Shown in pieces: positions 1-4,816 of a stretch of DNA of 8,726 bases; the stretch's first letter is position 1, and the number at the start of each line of letters is the position of its first letter. The position numbers and the translations under genes are program-made. The notes under the pieces are model-generated. The model was not told the DNA's origin, did no database searches, and saw nothing but the letters and a program-made list of their open reading frames with translations. The stretch comes from Minisyncoccota bacterium (GTDB lineage: Bacteria > Patescibacteriota > Minisyncoccia > UBA6257 > 1-14-0-10-40-38): positions 1-8,726 of the forward strand of contig JAGVPS010000013.1 of the NCBI GenBank assembly GCA_020052135.1, written 5' to 3'.

Positions 1-224
1 AGCTTCAGCGTGTCATATGCGCCCTCGCCAGTGATTTTCCCAATAAAGGTCTTATAGCCCCCGAGCGTGTGTTGGTTCGCGTCAATGGTTAAAAACCCCC
101 ATCCACGCTTTGTGGCATAGCGTTGGTACATCCGGGCAAGCTCTCCGGCAAAAAGCGAGGCCTCGTCCCCTCCGGCCCCGGCCCGTATTTCTATAATGAG
201 TGACTTTGTGGTACTATGTTCCAT
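1..224 (-). CDS. prfA: Peptide chain release factor, RF1-like (5' part only)
   Basis: This gene runs leftward out of the window; 74 codons are visible. Class-I release factors recognise stop codons in the ribosomal A site and hydrolyse peptidyl-tRNA. The visible part matches the start of the PCRF domain: a strand of the form LIIEIRAGAGGDEA (residues 9-22), then SLFAGELARMYQRYA, then GGYKTFIGKITGEGAYDTLK. The DEA-LFAGEL form is RF1-like rather than RF2-like, which usually reads GTEAQDWA. The catalytic GGQ loop would lie outside the window. The start is ATG at 224-222. An in-frame TGA at 239-237 blocks extension, so the roughly 100-residue helical N-terminal domain of standard RF1 is missing. 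A strong promoter sits directly upstream and predicts a leader of only a few bases. It could be a specialised short RF homologue rather than the housekeeping RF1; the 3' part would decide. Confidence 0.85.
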   Translation of the reverse strand, partial: MEHSTTKSLIIEIRAGAGGDEASLFAGELARMYQRYATKRGWGFLTIDANQHTLGGYKTFIGKITGEGAYDTLK

Positions 225-235
225 AGGATTAGGGT

Positions 236-265
236 ATCATAAGAGTAAAGGACTGGTCTGGTCAA
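236..265 (-). promoter_or_regulatory. Sigma70-type promoter of the release factor gene
   Basis: On the minus strand, TTGACC (265-260) is followed by an 18-bp spacer and TATGAT (241-236). Transcription should begin about position 229-228, only about 4-5 bases before the ATG at 224, and no Shine-Dalgarno sequence is present. The -35 region also resembles, imperfectly (about 13 of 19 positions), the palindrome found at 3411 and 4770. Confidence 0.7.
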
Positions 266-286
266 CCGTGTACCGCATCATTTTAC

Positions 287-685
287 ATGCACAACCCTCC
301 ACTCATCTTGGTTATTGATGATGATAAGGATTTTCAGGAAGTGCTCGCGACCAAATTTAAGGCCTCTGGTTTTGAGGTTGCTACGGGTTCTGACGGAGTC
401 GAGGCGATAGAGCGCGCGAAAGCAGTAGCGCCTGACCTCATTATCATGGATGTAAAGATGCCAAAAATGGATGGCGTTGCGGCGCTTCTAAAACTCAAAG
501 AAGATGCGATAACCAAAAATACGAAAGTGATACTCCTCACCGCATTTGGGGATCCGCAACCAGAATTTTATCAGAACGACGCGCGGTTTGCTCAGGAATT
601 GGGTGCCGTGGAATATTTGCTTAAAACCGATGAGCTTGACCACATAGTAGAGAAGGTCGGGAGCTCTCTCGGAATGACTTCATAG
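287..685 (+). CDS. Single-domain response regulator (receiver), copy 1
   Basis: This 132-residue protein is one complete CheY-like receiver domain with no output domain. All phosphotransfer residues are present: the acidic pocket DDD at 11-13, the phospho-acceptor D55 (IIMDVKMP), the switch threonine T85 (LLTA) and the conserved K113 (LLKT). Such proteins accept phosphate from a histidine kinase and act by protein-protein contact; no kinase is visible here, so the partner is unknown. The segment between T85 and K113 is a little longer than in CheY (it includes GDPQPEFYQNDARFAQELGA). The gene begins at ATG 287 without a recognisable Shine-Dalgarno sequence, diverges from the release factor gene, and is the first of three close genes (6-nt gap to the next). 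The second gene is a paralogue with the key residues at identical positions. Confidence 0.95.
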   Translation: MHNPPLILVIDDDKDFQEVLATKFKASGFEVATGSDGVEAIERAKAVAPDLIIMDVKMPKMDGVAALLKLKEDAITKNTKVILLTAFGDPQPEFYQNDARFAQELGAVEYLLKTDELDHIVEKVGSSLGMTS

Positions 686-691
686 ACATAT

Positions 692-1084
692 ATGCGCGAT
701 GCTCCGGTGATTCTCATAGCCGACGACGACGTCGGCTTTCAAGAGATTATGGCAACCGCTCTCAAGCGGAACGGTTTTTTGGTTGCCGAAGCGCACGATG
801 GCACAGAGGCGGTTGAAAAAGCGACGAATTTGAAACCCGACCTTATCCTCATGGATCTCAATATGCCCGGGGAAAATGGCACAGAGGCAATTTTGGATAT
901 TGAAAAGAATCCGGAAACCAAAAACATGAAAATCGTATTTCTCACGAGCGAAACTAATCCTTGGCCGGCGGTGAAGGGCGAAACAAAAGAGATAGCAAAA
1001 GAAATTGGCGCGCGGGAGTATTTATCGAAGACCGATGACCTGTCAAAAATCGTCGAACGCGTGAAGGAGCTGGTAAAGCAATAA
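692..1084 (+). CDS. Single-domain response regulator (receiver), copy 2
   Basis: This 130-residue stand-alone receiver domain is paralogous to the gene just upstream. Acidic pocket DDD 11-13, phospho-acceptor D55 (LILMDLNMP), T85 (FLTS) and K113 (LSKT) fall at exactly the same residue numbers as in copy 1, and both share the long insertion before the GA-x-EYL-x-KT motif. This points to tandem duplication followed by divergence. The protein ends in a basic/acidic helix (KIVERVKELVKQ) without any DNA-binding or enzymatic domain. The start is ATG 692, 6 nt after the stop of copy 1, with no visible ribosome binding site, so translation may be coupled. Possible roles are a phosphate relay or phosphate sink with copy 1; this is inference. 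Confidence 0.95.
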   Translation: MRDAPVILIADDDVGFQEIMATALKRNGFLVAEAHDGTEAVEKATNLKPDLILMDLNMPGENGTEAILDIEKNPETKNMKIVFLTSETNPWPAVKGETKEIAKEIGAREYLSKTDDLSKIVERVKELVKQ

Positions 1085-1090
1085 GCTTTC

Positions 1091-1096
1091 AGGAAG
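1091..1096 (+). promoter_or_regulatory. Shine-Dalgarno sequence of the Nudix gene
   Basis: AGGAAG lies 5 nt before the ATG at 1102. It is the only convincing Shine-Dalgarno sequence ahead of a gene in this window, and it belongs to an operon-internal gene, as expected if the first genes of transcripts are leaderless. Confidence 0.6.
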
Positions 1097-1101
1097 CGCA
1101 T

Positions 1102-1518
1102 ATGGAGGAAGCAACCAAGTTTTTAAACCGAGGGATAGTGCGTAACGAAAGAGGGGAGGTCCTCCTGGTGCGTCTCACAAAAGAAGAAATGGGAAAAGAC
1201 GGCGCTGTGCTCCGATGGATTTTCCCCGGTGGGAATCTGCGCATTACCGAGAGCCGCGCCGATTGTGTAAAGCGAAATGTGTTCCGCCAAACCGGATATG
1301 ACGTGAAGGTGATCCGCCAAATATCCTTGCGTCCCCACCCACAGTTCCCCGTGCATGTTGCTTATCATCTCTGTAAGTTAAACGCGCCAGAGCCCGTACA
1401 AAAGCCAAACGGCTCGGGGGAGATTACCGAAGTGCGATGGGCGAGCCCTACCGAGGTGCCGAAGCTTATCACGACCGACATAGATCCAGACGTAAAGAGC
1501 GAGCTCGGGTTAAAGTAA
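1102..1518 (+). CDS. Nudix-fold protein with degenerate Nudix box
   Basis: This 138-residue protein has the layout of a small Nudix hydrolase, a family that cleaves nucleoside diphosphates linked to another group. Visible are strand 1 (NRGIVRNERGEVLLVRL, 9-25), the W39-x-F-P-G-G run, the Nudix helix region (44-66) and the usual late EITEVRWASPTEVPKL segment (107-122). The Nudix box should read G-x5-E-x7-R-E-U-x-E-E-x-G-U. Here it is G44-x5-E50-x7-R58-N59-V60-F61-R62-Q63-T64-G65-Y66. The spacing, R58 and G65 are kept, but the three metal-binding glutamates are N59, R62 and Q63. Catalysis by the normal Mg2+ mechanism is therefore unlikely, and a ligand-binding or sensing role is more plausible. 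It is the last gene of the receiver operon (17-nt gap), is preceded by AGGAAG, and is followed by an intrinsic terminator. Confidence 0.87.
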   Translation: MEEATKFLNRGIVRNERGEVLLVRLTKEEMGKDGAVLRWIFPGGNLRITESRADCVKRNVFRQTGYDVKVIRQISLRPHPQFPVHVAYHLCKLNAPEPVQKPNGSGEITEVRWASPTEVPKLITTDIDPDVKSELGLK

Positions 1519-1543
1519 GTAAATCATTGTTAAAGGAATTTGT

Positions 1544-1567
1544 CCGGACACAGCTGTCCGGTTTTTT
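1544..1567 (+). terminator. Rho-independent terminator of the receiver-Nudix operon
   Basis: A perfect 7-bp stem, CCGGACA (1544-1550) with TGTCCGG (1555-1561), closes a 4-nt CAGC loop and is followed directly by six T (1562-1567). It lies 26 nt after the Nudix stop codon. Its T-run abuts the -10 box of the next gene's promoter. Confidence 0.88.
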
Positions 1568-1575
1568 GCTATAAT
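1567..1575 (+). promoter_or_regulatory. Extended -10 promoter of the ABC exporter
   Basis: TGC-TATAAT (1567-1575) is a perfect -10 hexamer with an extended -10 TGn element. No good -35 box exists at the normal spacing, where the terminator stem lies. Transcription should start about 1582-1583 and the ATG is at 1584, so the mRNA is predicted to be leaderless. Confidence 0.65.
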
Positions 1576-1583
1576 GGTTTTTT

Positions 1584-2447
1584 ATGGCAGAAGCAAACCA
1601 AAAATTTTCCTTCCAAGTTTTTAAAGATTTATTCATACATTCTCGCCGTATCACCCGCATTATGTGGCGCGGGAATGAGCGCTTAGTTTCGACTATCGGA
1701 TTTTTGTTCTTAGCGGTGGGTTTAGCTCCGTTGGCTCTTTCGGGCGCGCAAGGCATACTCATCAATGAGCTCGTGGATTCTGCAAAGGGAGAAACAGTGA
1801 GTTCCGCGCTGGTCGGCGCGCTTATGCTCTTTATCGGTATAGGCATAGGTGCGGGTATTGCGGGAACTATACAGAAATATTTCGATCGGGCGTTTTGGTT
1901 TGCGATCCAAGAGAAATTTGAACTGCTCTTTTTAAAAAAGCGCGGAGAGATTGACGTCGCGCTCTACGAAGATCCGAAGCACAGCGATCTTTTTCAGAAA
2001 GTTACGGAAAACGGCGTTTGGCGGATCCATACATTTACCGAACGGCAACTCTATCTCTTTCAAAGTATGTTTGAGATTATGGTTGCGGGAGTCATTCTCT
2101 TTTTTGCGCAGTGGTGGATATTTCTTTTGATATTTTTTGGGACGTTGCCCGAAATGGTCATCGAGGGTATGCATGGCAGAAAGGTATGGAATATCTACCA
2201 GGGAAGAGCGGAAACTCGCCGACGATATGTGGATCTGGTGGGTTATTTTGAACATCTGCCGAAGATTATTGAATTAAAGCTTTTCCAAAATATACGTTTT
2301 TTCTTTGGTGCCGTCCGCGATCTGCTCCGTAGCTTCTATAGTGAGGAGCTTGCCAATGAAAGAAAAAAATTTGGAGCGAGCTCGGCTCTTTTTTCCTTTC
2401 TCAGGGAATTATTATTTTTGTCATTATATGGCTTGTGCTTGAGGTAG
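1584..2447 (+). CDS. ABC exporter, transmembrane part (frameshifted 5' portion)
   Basis: This encodes the N-terminal membrane domain of a fused ABC exporter of the MsbA/MdlB type (membrane domain followed by ATPase in one chain). Hydrophobic helices are visible at about residues 34-56, 74-96 and 161-195 (the last long enough for a TM3/TM4 hairpin). A basic coupling region (NIYQGRAETRRRYVDLVGYF, 203-222) and KIIELKLF (227-234) are typical of the intracellular loop before TM5. The frame is authentic to about residue 262-270; after that the sequence (RELLFLSLYGLCLR) is the out-of-frame reading of TM5 and ends at TAG 2445-2447. The natural continuation is one frame back (-1), reading SQGIIIFVIIWLVLEVV into the following reading frame. 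The start ATG 1584 lies about 8 nt after a TATAAT box, so the mRNA is probably leaderless. The substrate is unknown. Confidence 0.88.
   Translation: MAEANQKFSFQVFKDLFIHSRRITRIMWRGNERLVSTIGFLFLAVGLAPLALSGAQGILINELVDSAKGETVSSALVGALMLFIGIGIGAGIAGTIQKYFDRAFWFAIQEKFELLFLKKRGEIDVALYEDPKHSDLFQKVTENGVWRIHTFTERQLYLFQSMFEIMVAGVILFFAQWWIFLLIFFGTLPEMVIEGMHGRKVWNIYQGRAETRRRYVDLVGYFEHLPKIIELKLFQNIRFFFGAVRDLLRSFYSEELANERKKFGASSALFSFLRELLFLSLYGLCLR
2363..2394 (+). other. -1 frame change in the ABC exporter gene
   Basis: The reading frame must move by -1 somewhere between about 2363 and 2410 to join the membrane domain to its own TM5-TM6 and ATPase. Two homopolymers lie here: A7 at 2363-2369, which in the upstream frame reads A_AAA_AAA (end of R260, then K261 and K262), and T6 at 2389-2394. 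The -1 frame is open from the A7 tract onward. A slip at A7 gives KKIWSELGSFFLSQG; a one-base correction at T6 gives KKFGASSALFFLSQG. Either programmed frameshifting, a real inactivating deletion or a base-calling error fits. Confidence 0.82.
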
Positions 2448-3400
2448 TGCATAGCCGCTTACAGATAGGCACGCTCACCTTTTATCTCGCAGCCATCATG
2501 GGCCTCAGGAGGTCTCTTTCGGGGTTTTTCTTAGGTGTAGGGCGCCAATATCAGGATGGCCTTTTTGTGACAGATGCCTTCCAGATGCTGGATCTTCCGC
2601 CCGCGCTTAAAAAATCGGAAAAAGGAATAGCGTTGTCTGAAGGGAAAACTCCCAAAATTGTTTTTGAAAATATAACCTTTACATATCCCGGTACCAAACA
2701 CTTGGTGCTCAAAGATTTTTCTCTGGAAATTAAGCCCGGGGAAAAAATAGCGCTGGTGGGTACGAACGGCGCGGGGAAAACGACCCTTATTAAACTGCTC
2801 TGCCGGTTTTACGATCCGAACGAGGGACGTATCCTGATTGACGGAACAGATATTCGAGAAATTGATTTAGAGTCATGGTATGCGATGCTCGGAGTGCTCT
2901 TCCAGGACTACGCGAATTATCACTTCTTAGTGAAGGAGGCAATTGGCGTTGGTCGTACGGGCGATGCGTATTCGCAGGAAAAAATGGAACAATCCGCGAG
3001 GGCAAGCGAGGCAGAAGCATTTATCAAGCAATGGGATAAAGCGTATGAGCAAATGCTGGGAAAAGAATTTACCGGGGGCGTTGAACCTTCAATCGGCCAG
3101 TGGCAGAAACTTGGGCTTGCGCGCACTTTTTACCGCGATCCGCGCGTGCTTATTCTAGATGAACCCACTTCCTCAATTGACGCCGAGTCAGAGGCAAAGA
3201 TATTCGAAAAGCTTGAGCAGTTGCCCAAGGACAGAACGGTGATTCTTATTTCGCATCGTTTCTCAACCGTGCGGCAGGCGAATCGCATCTGTGTGATCGA
3301 AGGCGGTCGTCCTACGGAATTAGGCACTCACCGGGAACTCCTCAAACTAAACGGCACGTATGCCCGACTCTTCCGGCTTCAAGCGAAGGGATATAAATAG
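2435..3400 (+). CDS. ABC exporter, TM6 plus ATPase domain (frameshifted 3' portion)
   Basis: This encodes the C-terminal part of the same ABC exporter. A formal GTG start exists at 2435, but it lies in the middle of TM5 and the frame stays open further upstream, so this is not a natural beginning. The TM6 region (LQIGTLTFYLAAIMGLRRSL, 9-28) leads into a complete nucleotide-binding domain. Its elements are the A-loop area with Y84, Walker A GTNGAGKT (109-116), the Q-loop Q157, the signature PSIGQWQ (218-224, a variant of LSGGQ), Walker B VLILDE (238-243), the D-loop SSID (246-249) and the switch H274. All catalytic elements are intact, so there has been no visible decay after the frame change. 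Together the two parts total about 600 residues, the normal size of a fused half-transporter that works as a dimer at the inner membrane. It ends at TAG 3398-3400, 10 nt before the palindrome controlling the next gene. Confidence 0.92.
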   Translation: MLEVVHSRLQIGTLTFYLAAIMGLRRSLSGFFLGVGRQYQDGLFVTDAFQMLDLPPALKKSEKGIALSEGKTPKIVFENITFTYPGTKHLVLKDFSLEIKPGEKIALVGTNGAGKTTLIKLLCRFYDPNEGRILIDGTDIREIDLESWYAMLGVLFQDYANYHFLVKEAIGVGRTGDAYSQEKMEQSARASEAEAFIKQWDKAYEQMLGKEFTGGVEPSIGQWQKLGLARTFYRDPRVLILDEPTSSIDAESEAKIFEKLEQLPKDRTVILISHRFSTVRQANRICVIEGGRPTELGTHRELLKLNGTYARLFRLQAKGYK

Positions 3401-3410
3401 GTTATTTTAC

Positions 3411-3429
3411 GTTGTCAACCGTTGACAAC
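3411..3429 (+). promoter_or_regulatory. 19-bp palindromic operator, site 1 (Gre-like gene)
   Basis: GTTGTCAAC-C-GTTGACAAC is a perfect 9-bp inverted repeat around one central base. Its right arm contains the TTGACA -35 box of the Gre-like gene promoter, so a bound protein would block RNA polymerase. A near-identical copy lies at 4770-4788; 17 of 19 bases agree and the differences are at the centre. The neighbouring TrmB-family gene is the likely source of the binding protein, which is inference. Confidence 0.82.
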
Positions 3430-3450
3430 ACTATTTTGGTTTGCTATATT
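3422..3450 (+). promoter_or_regulatory. Sigma70-type promoter of the Gre-like gene
   Basis: TTGACA (3422-3427), a 17-bp spacer, and TATATT (3445-3450) preceded by TGC (extended -10). Transcription should start near 3457, giving a leader of about 22 nt before ATG 3479, without a Shine-Dalgarno sequence. The -35 box is inside the palindrome at 3411-3429. Confidence 0.82.
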
Positions 3451-3478
3451 AGCCATACTTAATCCTTCATCTATACCT

Positions 3479-3946
3479 ATGCCTTTAAAAGAAGAAGTTT
3501 TGAGAAAACAACTGAAAGAGCTGGAAAGAGAATTTCTGGAAACGAGTAAGAATAAGATGGAAGTTGCGGAAACCGGCGGTAATCTATGGCACGATAATCC
3601 ATCGTTTGATGCGGTAGCTACCGAACAGAGGCGTATCATTTTTGAAATTGATAAGATTCGCCTTAAGTTGGGCGATCCAAGGGGAAAGATGCAATCATTG
3701 CATCAAGAAGGAAATCAGGTCTCGATGGGATCCATAGTAAGAATTTCACTGAACGGCAAAGAAATGGAGATTAAAATTGTTGAACCATTGTTTATTAACC
3801 CATCGGCAGGGCGCGTGTCGTACGAAAGCCCGCTCGGTAAAAGCATACTGGGCGCCTCTATGGGGGAGTGTCGCACATATATGGTAGTTGAAAAGAAATT
3901 CGAAGTCGTTATTCTTTCTATAGAAAAACCCAAGGAAAGCAATTGA
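3479..3946 (+). CDS. Divergent GreA/GreB-family transcription elongation factor
   Basis: This 155-residue protein has the two-domain plan of Gre factors, which bind the RNA polymerase secondary channel and stimulate cleavage of backtracked RNA. An N-terminal helical coiled coil (3-30 and 44-65) is followed by an FKBP-like C-terminal domain: GSIVRISLNGKEMEIKIV (84-101), GRVSYESPLGKSILGASMGE (111-130) and FEVVILSIE (141-149). The coiled-coil tip reads GGNLWHDNPSF (33-43), where E. coli GreA has GDLSENAEY. If the DN and EN are aligned, the catalytic-tip E44 is D39 and D41 is replaced by L36. ATG 3479 is chosen over a TTG at 3422 in the same frame because that TTG is part of the -35 box. The stop codon TGA lies within the -35 box of the TrmB promoter. 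Co-location with TrmB under a shared operator suggests a specialised rather than housekeeping role. Confidence 0.85.
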   Translation: MPLKEEVLRKQLKELEREFLETSKNKMEVAETGGNLWHDNPSFDAVATEQRRIIFEIDKIRLKLGDPRGKMQSLHQEGNQVSMGSIVRISLNGKEMEIKIVEPLFINPSAGRVSYESPLGKSILGASMGECRTYMVVEKKFEVVILSIEKPKESN

Positions 3947-3971
3947 CCCATCTGTAATTGTCAGTTATTAT
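3943..3971 (+). promoter_or_regulatory. Promoter of the TrmB-family gene
   Basis: TTGACC (3943-3948), a 17-bp spacer and TATTAT (3966-3971). The -35 box overlaps the TGA stop of the Gre-like gene. Only 7 nt (TAACAAC) separate the -10 box from ATG 3979, so the transcript should begin at or next to the start codon. A single TTGTCA half-site-like hexamer (3958-3963) lies in the spacer, but there is no full palindrome. Confidence 0.65.
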
Positions 3972-3978
3972 TAACAAC

Positions 3979-4731
3979 ATGAAAGAAGAGCTTAAAAAGT
4001 TCGGTTTTTCAGAAAAAGAGGTAGAGGTCTATTTGGCGCTTAGCGCAGTGGGTTTGTCGCGCGCGGCAGACATCGCGAAGCACGCAAAAATCAATCGTAG
4101 TACGGCATACGTGGTTTTAGAATCCCTCGCCGAGCGGGGACTCGTAAGCACCGCCGAGGAGCGTGGAGTGAAGCGATATGGGCCCATGCCGCCCGAGAAG
4201 CTTGCGGCATATCTCGAGAGCCAGGCGAAGAAATACGCGCAGTTTGCGGTAACGGCAAAGAAGCTCGTGCCAGAACTGAAATCCATTCAGAAAGCAAAAA
4301 AGAAAGAAAGTTCACAGCCGAGGGTGGAGTTTCTGGAGGGTGATCAGGCAATAAAAACAGTCTATGAGGAAACACTTGCCTCGCTTGAAGCGATTCGGGC
4401 GTATGCATCGGTTGAAAATACGGGAAAGACAAAGAACAATGCGCGAGCGCAGGTTATTTTTTCTGATACGCTACAAGCAAAGACCAAGATTGCGCACAGC
4501 AAGGAGGAAGCACAGGAGGCATTTCGTATTCCTTCAGGCGCACATGGCCTCTCTGCAGAGATCAATATCTATGATGACAAGATTATATTTATTTCTCCGA
4601 CAGAAAAATTTGCCGCAGTTGTTGAGAGCAGGGAACTTGCCCGTGCGTTAAAACAGGCATTCGAATCAGCACGAAAAGAAGTAACACGCATGGATAACGC
4701 GCCATCGTTGCGTCCTCGCGAAGCTCGGTGA
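3979..4731 (+). CDS. TrmB-family transcriptional regulator
   Basis: This 250-residue regulator opens with a TrmB-type winged helix (about 4-75): LKKFGFSEKEVEVYLALSAV, then SRAADIAKHAKINRSTAYVV (recognition helix with RSTAY at 40-44), then LAERGLVSTAEERGVKRYGP (wing). A charged helix (75-112) that may dimerise follows, then an effector-like C-terminal domain (about 115-235) with PRVEFLEGDQAIKTVYEETL, EINIYDDKIIFISPTEKFAAVVE and ELARALKQAF, matching the usual end of TrmB proteins. Known members sense sugars or other metabolites; the ligand here cannot be told. ATG 3979 is preferred over an in-frame TTG at 3958, which lies in the promoter spacer. It is flanked by two identical-type palindromes, one before the preceding Gre-like gene and one before the following Rhs gene, which makes it the best candidate for their binding protein. 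The last ten residues (APSLRPREAR) look unstructured. Confidence 0.92.
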   Translation: MKEELKKFGFSEKEVEVYLALSAVGLSRAADIAKHAKINRSTAYVVLESLAERGLVSTAEERGVKRYGPMPPEKLAAYLESQAKKYAQFAVTAKKLVPELKSIQKAKKKESSQPRVEFLEGDQAIKTVYEETLASLEAIRAYASVENTGKTKNNARAQVIFSDTLQAKTKIAHSKEEAQEAFRIPSGAHGLSAEINIYDDKIIFISPTEKFAAVVESRELARALKQAFESARKEVTRMDNAPSLRPREAR

Positions 4732-4769
4732 AGGAACTCTTTTAGAAGAATAGGGATATCCACAATTAT

Positions 4770-4788
4770 GTTGTCAACTATTGACAAC
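4770..4788 (+). promoter_or_regulatory. 19-bp palindromic operator, site 2 (Rhs gene)
   Basis: GTTGTCAAC-T-ATTGACAAC is an inverted repeat with 8-bp perfect arms, differing from site 1 only at the two central positions. The right arm holds the TTGACA -35 box of the Rhs gene promoter, the same geometry as at site 1. It lies 38 nt after the TrmB stop codon. The region 4732-4769 before it shows no clear terminator. Confidence 0.82.
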
Positions 4789-4808
4789 AACTAATAGGGT
4801 GCTACACT
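4781..4808 (+). promoter_or_regulatory. Promoter of the Rhs/Tc-like gene
   Basis: TTGACA (4781-4786), a 16-bp spacer and TACACT (4803-4808) with the extended -10 element TGC (4800-4802). The ATG at 4817 follows 8 nt after the -10 box, so the start of transcription is predicted about two bases from the start codon (leaderless). The -35 box lies inside the palindrome at 4770-4788. Confidence 0.75.
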
Positions 4809-4816
4809 CCTCGTAT

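Noticed and set aside
739..1101. Minus-strand open frame of 120 codons opposite the second receiver gene
   Set aside because: It lies wholly antisense to a clear receiver domain, has low-complexity composition and shows no recognisable motif.
2435..2447. Two separate genes overlapping by 13 nt (membrane protein plus ATPase)
   Set aside because: The second frame would begin in the middle of TM5 and is open further upstream, while the first ends in an out-of-frame reading of the same helix; a single frameshifted exporter gene explains both.
3422..3478. TTG start at 3422 giving the Gre-like protein 19 extra residues
   Set aside because: This TTG is the first half of the TTGACA -35 box and the extension would run through the -10 box; ATG 3479 starts exactly where the Gre coiled coil begins.
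3958..3978. TTG start at 3958 for the TrmB-family gene
   Set aside because: The seven extra codons cover the promoter spacer and -10 box, and ATG 3979 begins the winged helix as in other TrmB proteins.
4364..4651. Out-of-frame plus-strand frame inside the TrmB gene, rich in arginine
   Set aside because: It is the shifted reading of a well-supported gene and its Arg-rich composition is typical of such shadows.
4732..4769. Possible terminator after the TrmB gene
   Set aside because: No stable hairpin followed by a T-run could be found; the gap before the palindrome appears featureless.
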